Positions 11,957 through 24,695 are shown, counted from the stretch's first letter. The stretch: 64,000 nucleotides of DNA from Castor canadensis (GCF_047511655.1 NC_133394.1:108644343-108708342); one strand, 5' to 3'. The notes: a model not told the origin generated them from the sequence alone. Translations and numbers: made by a program.

Positions 11957-12733
11957 GAAATTAGTAATAAAGGTTATTTGTACTAAACACAGAAAACTAC
12001 CTGGAAAAGTCAGTGGTCATTTATAATTTTAAGCATGGAAAAATATGTGCAATCAAAAGTCTTATCTCTAATAAGTATTAGGGAAAAGCAATACCAAATC
12101 TGATATTAATATGTGACAAAATAATTATTTTCGATTAGGAACGTAGACACATTCCCACTACCATTATTTTTTCACCAGTGTTCTTAGATAACACCTCTAT
12201 AATTTACTTGAAAAAATGACACAAACTAATAATCTGGTAAAGCCATGGAATATAAGGAAAATATGCAAAACTTTGAATTTTCTTGATTATGACTGTAGTT
12301 GTCTTGAAAAAGAATGTTTTAAATATAGTTAAAATCATTTTGGGTTTGCTCTAACAGTTATGAAATTATTAAGGATAAATTGTAAAAATGCATGACAATT
12401 ATAGGACTAGAAATAATATTTTAGTTACAGCTGTACACAAAAACTGAAAAAAACAACACTACATGATGTAAACGAGTAGAAACATTTGGTATTGAGAAGG
12501 CAAGTTGAAAACATGTGCCTTATATTGTTCTTGCAATCTGATAAAAGAAGAAACAAGTAATCAGGTTTGTATCTTTATAAATTTGTACAAATATGCATGA
12601 ATGAAGTTAAATATTCATCAATATAATGCAAAATGTACATAAAGATTATCTCTATTTCAGAATATGGGAGCTGATAATAACAGTGACAAAAGTAATAGCT
12701 CTGAAATTTTGAAATGTTAAAAGAATATTGTTT
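11957..12733. other. AT-rich sequence, nothing recognised
   Basis: No gene or named repeat before the L1 that begins near 12,734. Confidence 0.5.
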
Positions 12734-12737
12734 CTAA

Positions 12738-13455
12738 GACTGAATATTAATGGACTTAACCCCCAATCAAAAGACACCATTTGGCAAGCTAGATTAAAAA
12801 GGAAGATCCAACAATCTGTTACTTACAAGAGACCCATCATTCATAGAAGCAAGCACTGGCTGAGGGTGAAACCCTGGAAGAAGATTTACCAAGCCAATGG
12901 CCCCCCAAAACAGGCAGGAGTAGCAATACTTATTCTGGACAAAGTAGACTTCAAACTTACATTGATCAAATGAGATATAGAAGGACACTCCATACTAATA
13001 AAAGGGGAAATACACCAAAAGGAAATGACAATTATCAACCTGTATGCACCCAATGTCAAGGCACCCAATTTCATCAAACATATACTGAAGGACCGAAAAA
13101 CATATATAAACTCCAACACAGGGGTAGTGGGAGATTTTAATACTCTCTATCACCAACAGATAGGTTCCAAACAAAAAATCAATAAAGAAATTCTAGAACT
13201 AAATCACACCATAGACCAAATGGACTTAGCTGATGTCTACAGAATATCATATCCAACTTCTGCAAAATATACATTCTTCACAGCAGCCCATGGAACCTTC
13301 TCCAAAATTGATCATATCTTAGGGCACAAAGCAATCCTCAGCAAATATCAGAAAATAGAAATAATCCCAAGCATTCTATCTGATCACAATCCATTAAAAC
13401 TAGGACTCAACAATAAGAACAAGAGTAAAAAACATGCAAACAATTGGAAGCTGAA
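12738..13455 (+). pseudogene. L1 ORF2 endonuclease domain, first part of the split ORF2
   Basis: Frames in this span read RLNINGLNPQSKDTIWQARL near the start, then an open block of 160 codons at 13,025-13,507 that contains TIINLYAPNVKAPNF, VVGDFNT and KIDHILGHKAIL. These are conserved stretches of the L1 endonuclease (an exonuclease/endonuclease/phosphatase-fold enzyme that nicks at TTTTAA-like sites). DFNT and the SDHNPLKLGL stretch mark the catalytic region. The frame is broken before 13,025, and similarity to the rest of ORF2 stops at 13,455, where another L1 end has inserted. Confidence 0.85.
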
Positions 13456-14137
13456 TACTATTCACAATAGCCAAGTAATGGAAACAACCAAGATGTCCAA
13501 CTACTGATGAATGGATCAAGAAAATGTGGTATTTGTACACAATGGAATTTTACTCAGTCATGAAGAAGAATGAAATCTTATCATTTGCAGGTAAATGGAT
13601 GGAACTGGAGAACATCATTCTGAGCGAGGTTAGCCAGGTTCAGAAGACCAAAAATAATATGTTCTTCCTCATATACAGAGTTCAGACCTAGGTCAAATAC
13701 AGCAATGTGGTTGGACTTGGGTGACATGACAAGGGGAGTAGATATGGGAGATATGGTAATAGGTAGAAAACTTACAACATGAAAGTGTTTATTGTCCCCA
13801 CTCCAGAAGAACTAATACAGAAACATTAAAGTGACAGAGGTCAACAAGAGAAGGGGATCAGGAACCATTGTAAAGATCAGTTAGAGATGAATCAACTTGG
13901 GTTGTAAACACATTTGTACATTACAGTAATGCTAGGAATCTCTCTGTATAGTTATCCTTAATTCAACTAGCAAAAATGCTTTGTCTTCCTTATTATGCTT
14001 ATGTCTTCTTTTCAAAAAACTTGGAGCTAAGGGCAACATAGGTTCTGCATGGACATGAGCGTGTGAGGGTGGTGGAGGGGGACAGGGTGGAGAAATGACC
14101 CAAATAGTGTATGCACTTGTGAATAAATGAATAATAA
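13456..14137 (+). mobile_element. Nested 5'-truncated L1 inserted into the ORF2 of another L1
   Basis: Sequence from 13,456 abruptly becomes the last part of ORF2 and the 3' UTR (gaatttttactcagtcatgaag-like text, then the G-rich stretch at 14,060-14,095), after which the interrupted host ORF2 resumes at 14,138. Near-identical flanks, TGGAAGCTGAA (13,445-13,455) and TGGAATCTGAG (14,138-14,148), are a plausible decayed target-site duplication with two mismatches. Confidence 0.85.
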
Positions 14138-16905
14138 TGGAATCTGAGCAACACATTGCTCAATGATCAATGAGTCATTGATGAAATAAAATAGAAAATT
14201 AAAATGTTCCTGGAAGTAAATGAAAATGAAAATATGCTTTTCACAACCTTAGGACATAGCAAAGGCAGTCCTAAGAAAAAATTTATAGCCATGAGAACAT
14301 ATATTAAAAGGACAGAAATATCTCAAATAAATGACCTAATGCTACATCTCAAACTGCTAGAACAACAAGAATAAGCAAATCACCAAATAAGCAGAAGGAG
14401 AGAAATAATTAAAATCTGAAATTCAAAAGAGGAGATAACAACAAACACCACAAAAATCCAGGAAATCATCAGATACTACTTTGTGAAACTATAGTCTAAT
14501 AAATTTGAAAATCTTGAAGAAATGGACAGATATCTAGATGTTTATGATCATCCAAAAAAGAACCAAGAGGATATTAATTATCTGAATAGATGAATAACAC
14601 AAAGTGAAATTGAAGCAGCAATAAAGAGTTTCCCAAAAAAGAAAAGTCCAGGACCTGATAGATTCTTTGCTGAACTCTATCAGACCTTTAAAGAAGAAAT
14701 CATTCCAACCCTCCTTAAACTTTTCCAAGAACGTCAATGTAAAAATCCTCAATAAAATAATGGCAAACCAAATGCAGCAACACATCAGAAAGATAATTCA
14801 CCACTACCAAGTTGGCTTTATCCCAGGGATGCAGGGTGGTTCAACATACACAAATTTATAAATGTAATACAGCACATTAATAGAAGCAAAGACAAAAACC
14901 ACTTGATCATCTCAGTAGATGTAGAAAAAGCCTTCTACAAGATCCAACACCACTTCATGATAAAAGCTTTAAGAAAACTAGGAATAGAAGGAAAGTACCT
15001 CAGCATTGTAAAGGTTATATATGAAAAAACTACAGCCAACATCATACTTAATGGTAAAAAACTGAAACCATTTCCAATAAAATGAGGAACAAGACAAGGG
15101 TACCCACTATCCCCACACCTATTCAATGTAGTACTGGAATTCCTAGCCAGAGCAAATAGGCAAGAAGAAAAATAAAAGGAATATAAATAGGTAAAGAATC
15201 TGTCAAACTATCCTATTTGAAGATGACATGATCCTATACCTTAAAGACCTAAAAAATTCTACCCACAAACTCCTATACACCATAAACAGCTACAGCAAAG
15301 TGGCAGGATACAAAATCAACTTACAAAAATCATTAGCTTTTGTATACACCAACAATGAACAAACTGAGAAGGAACATATGGAAACAATTCCATTTATAAT
15401 AGTGTCAAGAAAAATCAAATATCTAGGAGTAAACTTAACAAAGGATGTGAATGATCTCTACAAGGAGAACTACAAACCCCTGAAGAAAGAGATGGAAGAG
15501 GACTACAGAAGGTGGAAAGATCATCTGTGCTCATGGATTGGTAGAATCAACATAGTAAAAATGGCTATACTACCAAGGCAATCTACATGTTTAATGCAAG
15601 TCCCATCAAAATCCCAATGATATTCATTGCAGAGATTGAAAAACGTATTCTAAAGTTATTCGGAAACACAAGAGACTGCGAGTAGCCAAGGCAATACTCA
15701 TCAAAAAGAGCAATGCTGGAGGTATCACAATACCCAACTTCAAACTGTATTACAAAGCCATAGCAATAAAAACAACATGGTACTAGCACAAAAACAGACA
15801 TGAAGACCAGTAGAACAGAATAGATGACCTAGATATGAATCCACACACCTATGCCCACCTATTTTTGACAAAGGTGCCAAAAACATAGAATGGAGAAAGA
15901 CAGCCTCTTGAATAAATGTTGTTTGGAAAACTGGTTATCTGTCCACAAAAAACTGAAACTAGATCCATGTTTAGCTCCATACACCAGTGTCAACTGAAAA
16001 TGGATCAAGGACCTTAATATCAGACATGAAACTCTGAAGTTAGTATAGGAAAGAGCAGGGAATACTCTGGAAGTAATAGGTATAGGCAAAGGCTTCCTCA
16101 ATAGAACTCCAGCAGCCCAGCAACTAAGAGAAATGATGGACAAATGGAACTACATGAAATTAAAAAGCTTCTGCACAACAAAAGAAATGGTTCCTAAACT
16201 GAAAAGACCACCCATAGAGTTGGAGAAAATATTTGCCAGCTATACATTAGATAAAGGACTAATAACCAGAATATACAGGGAGATCAAAAAAGTAAACTAT
16301 CCTAAAATCAATGAACCAATAAAGAAATGGGCAACTGAACTAAACAGAACTTTTTCAAAAGAAGAAATTCAAATGGCCAAAAAACATATGAAAAAATGCT
16401 CACCATCTCTGGCCATAAAGGAAATGCAAATCAAAACCACACTAAGATTCCACCTCACCCCTGTTAGAATAGCCATCATCAAAAACACTAACACAAACAT
16501 GTGTTGGCAATGATGTGGGGGAAAAGGAACTCTTGTACACTGCTGGTGGGAATGCAAGCTAGTGCAACCACTCTGGAAAACAATGTGGAGACTTCTTAAA
16601 AATCTACACATATATCTGCCATATGATCCAGCAATTCCACTCCTCAGAATATACCCAAAGGAATGTGACACAGGTTGCTCCAGAGGCACCTGAACACTCA
16701 TGTTTATTGTAGTGCTATTCCCAACAGCCAAGTTATGGAAACAGCCAAGATGTCCCACTACTGATGAATGGATTAAGAAAATGTGGTACTTACATACAAT
16801 GGAGTTTTACTCAGCCATGAAGAAGAATGAATTGTTATCATTCTCAAGTATATGTATGGAATGGGAGAACATTATCCTGAATGAGGTTAGCCAGGCCAGA
16901 TGACC
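14138..16905 (+). pseudogene. L1 ORF2 reverse transcriptase and C-terminal region, second part
   Basis: Recognisable blocks in order: [12 protein letters not shown] near 14,807; a palm motif A stretch, [13 protein letters not shown], at 14,906; the catalytic motif C region at 15,216, which reads F-E-D-D instead of the F-A-D-D expected for L1; thumb sequence AGYKINLQKSLAFVYTNN; and the C-terminal region KKWATELNRTFSKEEIQMAKK to TPVRIAIIKNT (16,325-16,490). It ends with TMEFYSAMKKNELL near 16,795-16,840. The enzyme would reverse-transcribe L1 RNA at a nicked target. Several stops, frameshifts and a deletion around 14,730 make it inactive. Confidence 0.9.
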
Positions 16906-17425
16906 AAAAATCATACGTTATCTCTCATATGCAGACTTTAGATCTAGGGAAAAGACAGTAATGTTGTTGGACTTGGGTCACATGCTAAGGGCAGAGCTCA
17001 TATGGGAGGTATGGGGATAGGTAGGAAACCCAAAATTTGAAAGTGTTTGATGTCCCCACTGCAGAAATGCTAATACAGAAACCTTAAAGAGACAGAGGTC
17101 AATATGGGAAGGGTATCAGGAACAAGTGAACAGGCCAGGTAGAGATGAACCAACGTGGGTTGTAATACACTTGTGCATGGAACAATGCTAGAAACCTCTC
17201 TGTATAGCTATTCTTATCTCAACTAGCAAAAATGCTCACTTTATTAATTCTATTATTGCTTATATCTTCTCTTCAACAGAATTGGAGAAAAGGGCAGAAC
17301 AGGTTCTACCTGGATTCAAGGGAGGTGGGGGGAAAGGTGTGGGTTGGGGCAGGGGGAGAAATGGTCCAAACAATGTATGCACATGTAAATGAATGAATAA
17401 AAAATTTAAAAAGAAATTTTTTAAT

Positions 17426-18204
17426 TGGAAAAAAAGAATATCATTAGCTCCAACTATAATATTTTGTAATAGAACTCTAGATCTTAGATATTTAATATTT
17501 TGTACCTACTAAGTAAATTTTTATTTCCCCCTCTCCTTGTCTCATAGTAACCATCATTACACTCTGTGATTTCAACAATATTTCATATAATTGAATATAC
17601 TTGTTTTACCTGAAAGAAAACTTCCAAGATTTATTTATCCAAAGCAAGATGATATTTAAAAAATATTGCAAATATTATAAATAGATTTATGGCAAAACAC
17701 ACTGTAAACCAATCTTGTAATGGAACTACAAAGCATATGTACTGCCAAAATGTTATTAAAAATTAAAGCAAGTCTGCTATTTCTTCTGCACTCTGCTTAG
17801 AACCACTTGCAATGAGTGGAAGGGAATATTGAGAAGAAAGATATTGTCTTCAATATCAAGTGAATACTTGAAGAATATTCTAACATTAAGAACTAAAACT
17901 CAGCTTAAAATTTGACCTTATTTTTCAACTCTTTTATATATATGTATACCTATATATCAATACTAATTGAAAAGGTAGAATGCATTGTGAATCTATTTCT
18001 AAGCTCAGTAATCAACTACTTCTTAAAACAACCTTCTAAATTTGGTATTATTGCTTGCAATGACCATAGAATACAACAGAATATAATGAGTAACAGGGAC
18101 AGTAATTAAGATTAAATGATTATTTAAAGTATATACTTGGAAGAACACAAAGAAAGGATATGAAGTTAGATCAATTGAACTCAAAATTTGCTAATTTTTA
18201 AAAT
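17426..18204. other. AT-rich sequence, nothing recognised
   Basis: No gene or named repeat. Confidence 0.5.
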
Positions 18205-18365
18205 TATGTATTTATTTACTTAATCATTTTGAAACAGAGTAACCCTGTGTAGTCGAGGCTGGCCTTAAACTCTCTATGAACCCCATGCTGATCTATAATT
18301 TACATTCTTTCTGCCTAGCCTCCCTTGTCCTGAGATTACAAGTGTGTCCCATCAAACTATGCAGT
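18205..18365 (-). repeat. B1-like (7SL-derived) SINE
   Basis: The plus strand shows the reverse complement of a B1-type element: aaccctgtgtagtcgaggctgg, ccttaaactctctatgaac, and tcctgagattacaagtgtg. It is diverged. Confidence 0.7.
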
Positions 18366-18384
18366 TAATGTTATGAGTCTATTA

Positions 18385-18462
18385 CAAATGGTAAGAGTGC
18401 CTGCCTAGAAACTGCAAGGCCTTGAATTCAAATCCCAGTGCTGCTAAAAAAGAGGAAAAGAA
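18385..18462 (+). repeat. ID-like tRNA-derived SINE (5' end eroded)
   Basis: tggtaagagtgcctgcctag and ttgaattcaaatcccagtgc are the central and B-box regions of the local ID-like SINE; an A-rich tail follows. Confidence 0.75.
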
Positions 18463-20139
18463 GAATATAAAGAAACTATAAATAATTGAAGCCTATAAAG
18501 TGTTTATTTACAAAGGATTTGTTGAGAATATACAATTGCCAGAGAAGAACTAAGCCCTGAAATTAGAGTACAAAAAAGTAAATATTTTTCAATTTGCATA
18601 ATTAGTTCAAAATAATCCAAACATTTCCTCATAACAAGGTCAAAATTAGCATTTCTATATCTTATAGGAACATTTAAGAGATGATATTCCTAGCCCTTTG
18701 GAATATTTCAACGGTGGTGTTTTATCATTGCCAATTTTGTTTTCTAAGAAAGCACATACAAAACAATCACTAGATAGCTGGGAAAGAATGGAGAAACTTT
18801 ATGATAAACATACTTGAAATAAAGTTAATAGCATTTAAAAGTATATTACTTACATTTTTCAAAAAACCATTCTGTGTGAAATATATATTTTGTTTTCCCA
18901 AGGTGTTATATCAGCAAATGAAAAGATACGGGGAAATCCAAAGCAAAATGTATCAACATTCATCATATGAATATCATTCTATTAATGCTATCTCATTCTG
19001 TTATTATATGTACAGTGATACACATTGTACTCATGGACACTATTTATGATCATACCATAAAATGTAATAAAAAGATTTTAAACACTCAGAAAATTTAAAT
19101 AGCTCAGTATATTTCTACTTGTAAAAGATAAAAGTAACTAAATATTTATTGAAATGAAATAATCAAATTTAAGATATATTTTTCCATTAACGAATAATCA
19201 ACCTACAAAATTCACTGGAGCATTGGGGAGTAAAATATAATTATGAATTTTGTGAGAATCACACAAATAAAAAATGACTTATACTAATAATAGTGTCAGT
19301 TTGACAATTTTAAAGACTAACTTGGTTTTGTCAAGTTTTTCTAAACCAGTAAAAAAAAATTTAGTGAAAATCTGACAAAATACAATTGCTCCAGAATAAA
19401 ATACTATGTCATAAACATTCTTCTTTAAAGGGATAAATCTCAATTCTATATAAATGATCTTTTAATACTTCAATTGAGTCAACATCTTGCCTACAAAATT
19501 ATAATATTAAATTAATTGAAAATTTGGTTGACTTTGTGGAAGACAAATATAACTAAACCTTTTTCAAACTTATAATTTTTGAAAAACTTCTATCCATAAG
19601 ATTATATACCTGTATATGTACATCTATACAGCTTTCTGATTTTTTTGGGATTGACAAGTGATTTATCTCAAAAATAAAGCTCAGAAGGTGCACATTGGTG
19701 TATTCCTTATGTGGTGGCTGGATTCCCTTCATATTCTTTAAAACAATAATACATTGTCACAATTTCATTTTTTTAGTTATATAACATAAACTTTATTTCT
19801 TCATGCTCTATATTAATGATTTATATCTAGGAGATAAGTTAAACAAAGTGAAAAAGAGTAAGTTTTCTTCCTGAATCTTAGACAATGGATTATAATAGGA
19901 ATTTAACAGTTTCTGAATTTTTCCTTCACTCCTTCTGTACATTTGTACTTTTTTATTCCTCTTCTCACTTCAGTGAAAAGTCACTTGAAGGAATTGAAAC
20001 ATGACCACTATTCCTAACACTTTTGCAAAAAATGCAATATGTGATTTAATTTATCTGAATTTGCTTGAAAATGCATACAGTTTTGAGATTTACTGAACAT
20101 GAAAATCCCAGGAAATTGTTCAGGTTTTGTTTCTTTGGC
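18463..20139. other. AT-rich sequence, nothing recognised
   Basis: No gene, no named repeat. A short poly-A run lies near 19,352-19,359. Confidence 0.5.
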
Positions 20140-20330
20140 CATAATGGGGTTTTTAAACTCAACCTGGAGCTTGCTAGGCAGATATTCTATAGCATGAGCC
20201 ATTCTCCAGCCCCTTTCATTGTGGTTATTTTTCAGGTAGGGTCCTGTGAATTTACTTGGTTGGCCTCAGATGATGATCATCCAGTTTATACCTCCCATAG
20301 CTGGATATTAGGCATGAGTCAGTGAGAGCC
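20140..20330 (-). repeat. Composite ID-like plus B1-like SINE
   Basis: The plus strand shows the reversed ID-like half (20,150-20,213: cttgctaggcagatattc and agcatgagccattc) followed by a reversed 7SL-like half (20,230-20,330: caggtagggtcctgtg, ggttggcctcagatgatgatc). The order is that of a minus-strand composite. Confidence 0.7.
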
Positions 20331-20601
20331 TAAATTGATTTTAATCCTCATAGTGGACTGAATGATGAAACACAAGAAATCTCTCAAAGCATAAGCAAAA
20401 GTGAAAAGAGATGAAAATTGAAGGCAAGCATAAATTAAAAAACAAAAGAGAGACTTGGAACATGGACCCAACTGGTTTTGTAAATAAGTATTAGAAATTC
20501 CAGAAGATGAGCTAATGGTAAAATGAGTAACTAAAGATACTTTTTATGAGATTTAAAAAGAACAGATCCTGTGTACTGAATTTGAAGATCGAGAGTGCTT
20601 G

Positions 20602-21645
20602 GAAAGAAGATTGAAATTTTGTCATTTGAAGGTAAATTGATGGAACTGGAAAGCATCATCTTAAGTGAAATTAGCCAAGCTTGGAAGTCCAAAAGCTGAA
20701 TGTTCTGCCTCATATGTGGAATATGGAGCTCATACAAATATAGCAATATATGAAAAGGAGGTCACACTAATGGGAGATCACATATGAAAAGGGGAGAGTA
20801 AAAGCAGAAAGCTAACAAGTTGAATATGGTTGATGTACTCTCTATACAGGAATGCATACTGAATTCTTAAACCAGTTGAAACCACCACAACTAAGGTAGA
20901 AAGGACTAAAGTAGAAAGAAGAAATACAGAGAATATGAACCAAATTGTGTTGTAATACAAATACACATGGAAGTGCCACAAGGAAACTGCCTGTGTAGCT
21001 ATCTTATTTTTTTTATTCTGTTGCATCTCTCTTTTTTTTATTGTTTTGTTGGATGTATATTGTGGCATTTACAAAAGTTCTTAAAATTTATCAAATATTT
21101 CATACTTGAATTCACCCCTGCACCACTCTCCTTTATTTCTCCTACTCTCATTCTTGGAATAGTTGCAACAGGTATCATTTTTGCATTTACATACATATAT
21201 ACACAGTATTTGCATCATGTTTATCCTTCTACCCCCTTTTCCTGCTCCACCCCACTCCCACTGGAACCAACAGTCCCCCTGGGCAGGATCTGTTCTGCCC
21301 TCTTGAACAAACAAAAATGTCATTTTTTTTTCTTTTACAAAATCAGAGAACAGGAGGGTGGAAAAGGTCTTATTTGGGGTTTCATACCAGTGGGACAGGG
21401 AGGGGGAAAGCATGTGGGAAGGTGAATATTGTGAAAATACCATGTACATATGTATGTAAATAGAAAAATAATATCTGTTGAAACTGTTCCAGGAATGGGG
21501 AGGGGGATGAAGGAGATGGTGGAATGGGTGAATTCAAATATGATATATTTGATATATTGTAAGAACTTTTGTAAATGCCACAATGTATCCCCAACCAGCA
21601 CAACAACAAAGAAACAAACAAACAGAAAATGCTTGGACATATTCT
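20602..21645 (+). mobile_element. Old L1 3' end, interrupted by an opposite-strand L1 end
   Basis: ORF2 C-terminal and 3' UTR text (ttgatggaactggaaagcat, then gtgtagctatctta at about 20,993-21,006) is broken by about 300 bases and resumes at 21,303 with aacaaacaaaaatgtc and gagaacaggagggtgg. The same uninterrupted order is seen, on the other strand, at 62,690-62,770. The 3' end (gtaagaacttttgtaaatgcc, 21,560-21,580) is followed by an A-rich tail near 21,600-21,625. Confidence 0.7.
21007..21302 (-). mobile_element. Short opposite-strand L1 3' end nested in the L1 at 20.6-21.6 kb
   Basis: A T-rich left edge (the A tail of a minus-strand insertion) is followed by the reverse complement of the same 3' end that appears on the plus strand at about 21,400-21,620. 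The conceptual reading WHLQKFLKFIKYFILEFT here matches WHLQKFLQYIKYIIFEFT read from the minus strand of 21,640-21,400, so the two form an imperfect inverted repeat. Confidence 0.65.
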
Positions 21646-23085
21646 CATATAATTCTTGAAATTGAAGGAGATGAGCATAACATATAACATGCCAAGATTA
21701 ACATTTTATATATATATGTATCAAAATAATATTACTAAAGAAGAGAGAAAGTAGGTTGCTGAATTATGAAAGTGACTTGGAAATCTGAAAAATGAGGCAA
21801 CAAAAATGACATCGTATTAAATAAAGAGAAAAGCATTTAAAAATCTCACATTCCAAAAAAATAATATTTAAAAAGATAGAATTTAAGGCTCATCATGAAA
21901 ATTTAAGTAAACAGAAAGTGAAATATTAATGGCATGCAAGTTGGAAATTGCTAAATTAATGCCAAAATACAAAAAGTTGCATTTACACAAAAGACTCACT
22001 TTTGCAAGGATATAAGAAGAAAATTCAACTTTACAATTTTGCAAAAATTTACAAAATAAGAATTTGGTAGAGATTTTGAACAAAAAAGAGATAGACAAAA
22101 TTTACAAGGCTAAACACAAGAAAGAAAAATATAATTTGAAATCCAAGGGAATAAAGACCATTATAAATAACAATATGGCAGATTATTGAGAATTCAGAGG
22201 AAAAAATTATTTCTCAGTGACCACAAAGTTACTCGCAAGTGACATAGATTTAGGAGAAAAAGAAAGCATCTCAATTACTAGAAAAAATTAGAAGGTTATT
22301 TAGGAAGGTTAAGGAAGCAAAGAGATGTAGAGGAAAAAAAAATTAACAAAAAGACAAGGAGCATAGTAATTAACTTGCTTAAAATATATATTATGAAATT
22401 ATATATGCATATATAAACTATCAATAATTATGCATGCAAATATATCTCATTATACATATATTATAATTTTTGTAAAATTATACAATATTCAACAATATCC
22501 TAAAATTATCAAATTAATATTCAGAAAAAGAAAATTTTCTAAAAGAATATATATTTTGGTTTGCCTATAAAAGCTTAATTAAAGTCAGTACAATATCACC
22601 TTTGGATCTTAAATTTTATTTTGGCTTCATTTTCTTCTTCCTTTGTTAGAAAATACATTTAATTATCTAATAGAAATTCAAATGTCCATGCCTTTATAGG
22701 ATGGACAAGGGTATCTTAAGTTATGAGCTTTCATACAGATCACTTCCATAACTCCTAAAGATTTTACCTGTGTTATTTATAGGTTAATACATCAAGTATG
22801 CACATTGAAGATTTGGCCAGAAATATATGGTCTGAACTATGAAATAATTAGGTAATGCAAATTTGAAGGCTGTCCAGCAGATATGTGCAGATACAATATA
22901 TTTATGGAATTAAAAAGCTTAATAAATACATGTAAAAGCTGTTTATAGTACATAATGACTATTTTAATGTGCTAGCAAAATTTTTCATATTTAAAAGAGT
23001 AAGTGGATTCAATGCAGAACCAATAATTATATTATTTAATTTCTACTGATGAATATTTAAATTGTATTATTAACTATATTTTAAA
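21646..23085. other. AT-rich sequence, nothing recognised
   Basis: Very A-rich on the plus strand between 21,700 and 22,350, which may hide an extremely old L1, but no motif is firm. No gene. Confidence 0.5.
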
Positions 23086-24358
23086 TTTTATTTTACTTTA
23101 TATGTTGTTTATTTTTATTTTTTTCTTATATATTTAATTTTTCTCTTTATTCATATATTCATATGTACATACACTGTTTGGGTCATTTCTTCCCCTGCTC
23201 CCCACCCTGTGCCTTTTTTCCTTACTTCCCTCCTAACTTCCAGGCAGAACCTGTTCTGCCCTTCTCTCCAATTTTGTTGAACAGAAGACATAAGCAATAA
23301 TAAGAAAGACAAACCATTTTTGCTAGTTGAGTTAAGGATAACTATTCAGAGAGATTCCTAGCATTGCTTCCATGCACAAGTGTACTACAACCTGAATCAA
23401 TTCATCTCTACCTGACCTTTTCACTAGTTTCTGATCCCCTTCCCATATTGACCTCTTTAAGGTCATTGTATTAGCTTCTCTGCAGTGGGGACCTCAAACA
23501 CTTTCAAGTTTTGGGTTTCCTACCTATTCCCATTCCTCCTGTATGTGCTCTCCCCTTGTCCTGTGACCAAGTCCAACAACATTACTGCCTTTGCCCTAGA
23601 TCTAAAGTCCACATATGAGAGAGAACATATAATTTTTGGTCTTCTGAGCCTGACTAACCTCGCTCAGGATAATGTTCTCCAGCTCCATAAATTTACTTGC
23701 AAATGATAAGAGTTCATTCTTCTTTATGGCTGTGTAAAATTCCATTTTGTATAAATACCACATTTTCTTAATCCATTCATCAGTAGTGGGGCATCTTGGC
23801 TGTTTCCATAACTTGGCTATTGTGAATAGTGCCACAATAAACATGGGTGTGCAGGTGCCTCTGGAGTAACCTGTGTCACATTCCTTTGGGTATATCCCTA
23901 TGAGTGGGATTGCTGGATCATATGGCAGATCTATGTTTAGATTTTTAAGACGCCTCCACATTGTTTTCCAGAGTGGTTGCACTAGCTTGTATTCCCACCA
24001 GCAGTGTATGAGGGTTCCTTTTTCCCCACATCCTTCCCCAAAGCTGTTGTTGATGGTCTTTTTGATGATAGCTATTCTAACAGGGGTGAGGTGGAATCTT
24101 AGTGTGGTTTTGATTTGCATAACCTTTATGACCAGAGATGGTGAGCATTTTTTCATACATTTTTTTGGCCATTTGAATTTCTTCTTTTGAAAAAGTTCTG
24201 TTTAGTTCAGTTGCCCATTTCTTTATTGGTTCATTGATTTTGGGGGAGTTTAGTTTTTTTGAGCTTCCTGTATATTCTGGTTATCAGTTCCTTTGTCTAA
24301 TGTATAGCTGGCAAATATTTTTTCCCACTATGTGGGTGGTGTCTTCAATTTAGAGACC
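23086..24358 (-). mobile_element. 5'-truncated L1, relatively well preserved
   Basis: Left to right on the plus strand: T-rich tail (23,090-23,150), the 3' UTR with a C-rich stretch and the gaacctgttctgccc motif (23,240-23,260), then the ORF2 C-terminus up to about 24,358. The 5' end lies within ORF2 about 240 codons from its end. One ORF2 block is open for 184 codons. Confidence 0.9.
23602..24156 (-). pseudogene. L1 ORF2 C-terminal fragment, open for 184 codons
   Basis: The frame begins MKKCSPSLVIKVMQIKTTL and contains the L1 ORF2 cysteine-rich C-terminal signature (EKGTLIHCWWE, then [10 protein letters not shown]), and LPYDPAIPLIGIYPKE, and ends near TKNYMFSLICGL. This is the region after the reverse transcriptase thumb that binds L1 RNA. 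Everything upstream of it, including endonuclease and polymerase, is absent, so it is not a gene. The long open frame only indicates a fairly recent insertion. Confidence 0.85.
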
Positions 24359-24529
24359 ATTTTTATCAATTCTTTATTCTTTGAAATTATCAAATATTCT
24401 ACATTGTCAACTTCTTTATTTTATGAGTGTAATATCTTGATAACTGAACTACATGAGTTTGTGTAAGACAAATTGAAATTGTATGTCAACTATGTAGAAG
24501 GAACACGAAGTTGCTATGAAATATTTTAT

Positions 24530-24695
24530 AAGGGCATGATGGTACATTCCCTTAATCCCAGCTACTTGGGAGGCTAAGTTGCCAGCCTTCGCAACTTAGT
24601 CAGACTTGATCTCAAAATAATAAATTTATAAAAAAGATGTTGGGGCTGTTCCTCATGCATAAAACCCTGACTTAAATCCCCAGTGTGTTACAAAA
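24530..24695 (+). repeat. Composite B1-like plus ID-like SINE, eroded
   Basis: atcccagctacttgggaggct (24,556-24,576) and ttgatctcaaaataat mark the 7SL-like half; ttaaatccccagtgtgttac marks the end of the ID-like half. Diverged. Confidence 0.65.

Larger units (their letters stand above)
12734..17425 (+). mobile_element. Long L1 containing ORF2 and 3' UTR, lacking ORF1
   Basis: The element starts close to the beginning of ORF2 (CTGAATATTAATGGACTTAAC near 12,738) and runs through endonuclease, reverse transcriptase, C-terminal region and 3' UTR. A second L1 end (13,456-14,137) is inserted inside it. The 3' UTR has the G-rich block typical of this family at 17,320-17,360 and ends in an A-rich tail near 17,425. 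The 5' UTR and ORF1 are missing, so it is a 5'-truncated insertion. It has many stops and a deletion near 14,730. Confidence 0.9.

Noticed and set aside
20967-21449. Overlapping 152- and 122-codon frames on opposite strands
   Set aside because: They translate the inverted L1 3' ends; no protein family is recognisable.
23602-24156. 184-codon frame as a possible host gene
   Set aside because: Its sequence is the L1 ORF2 C-terminus and lies inside an L1 with 3' UTR and tail.
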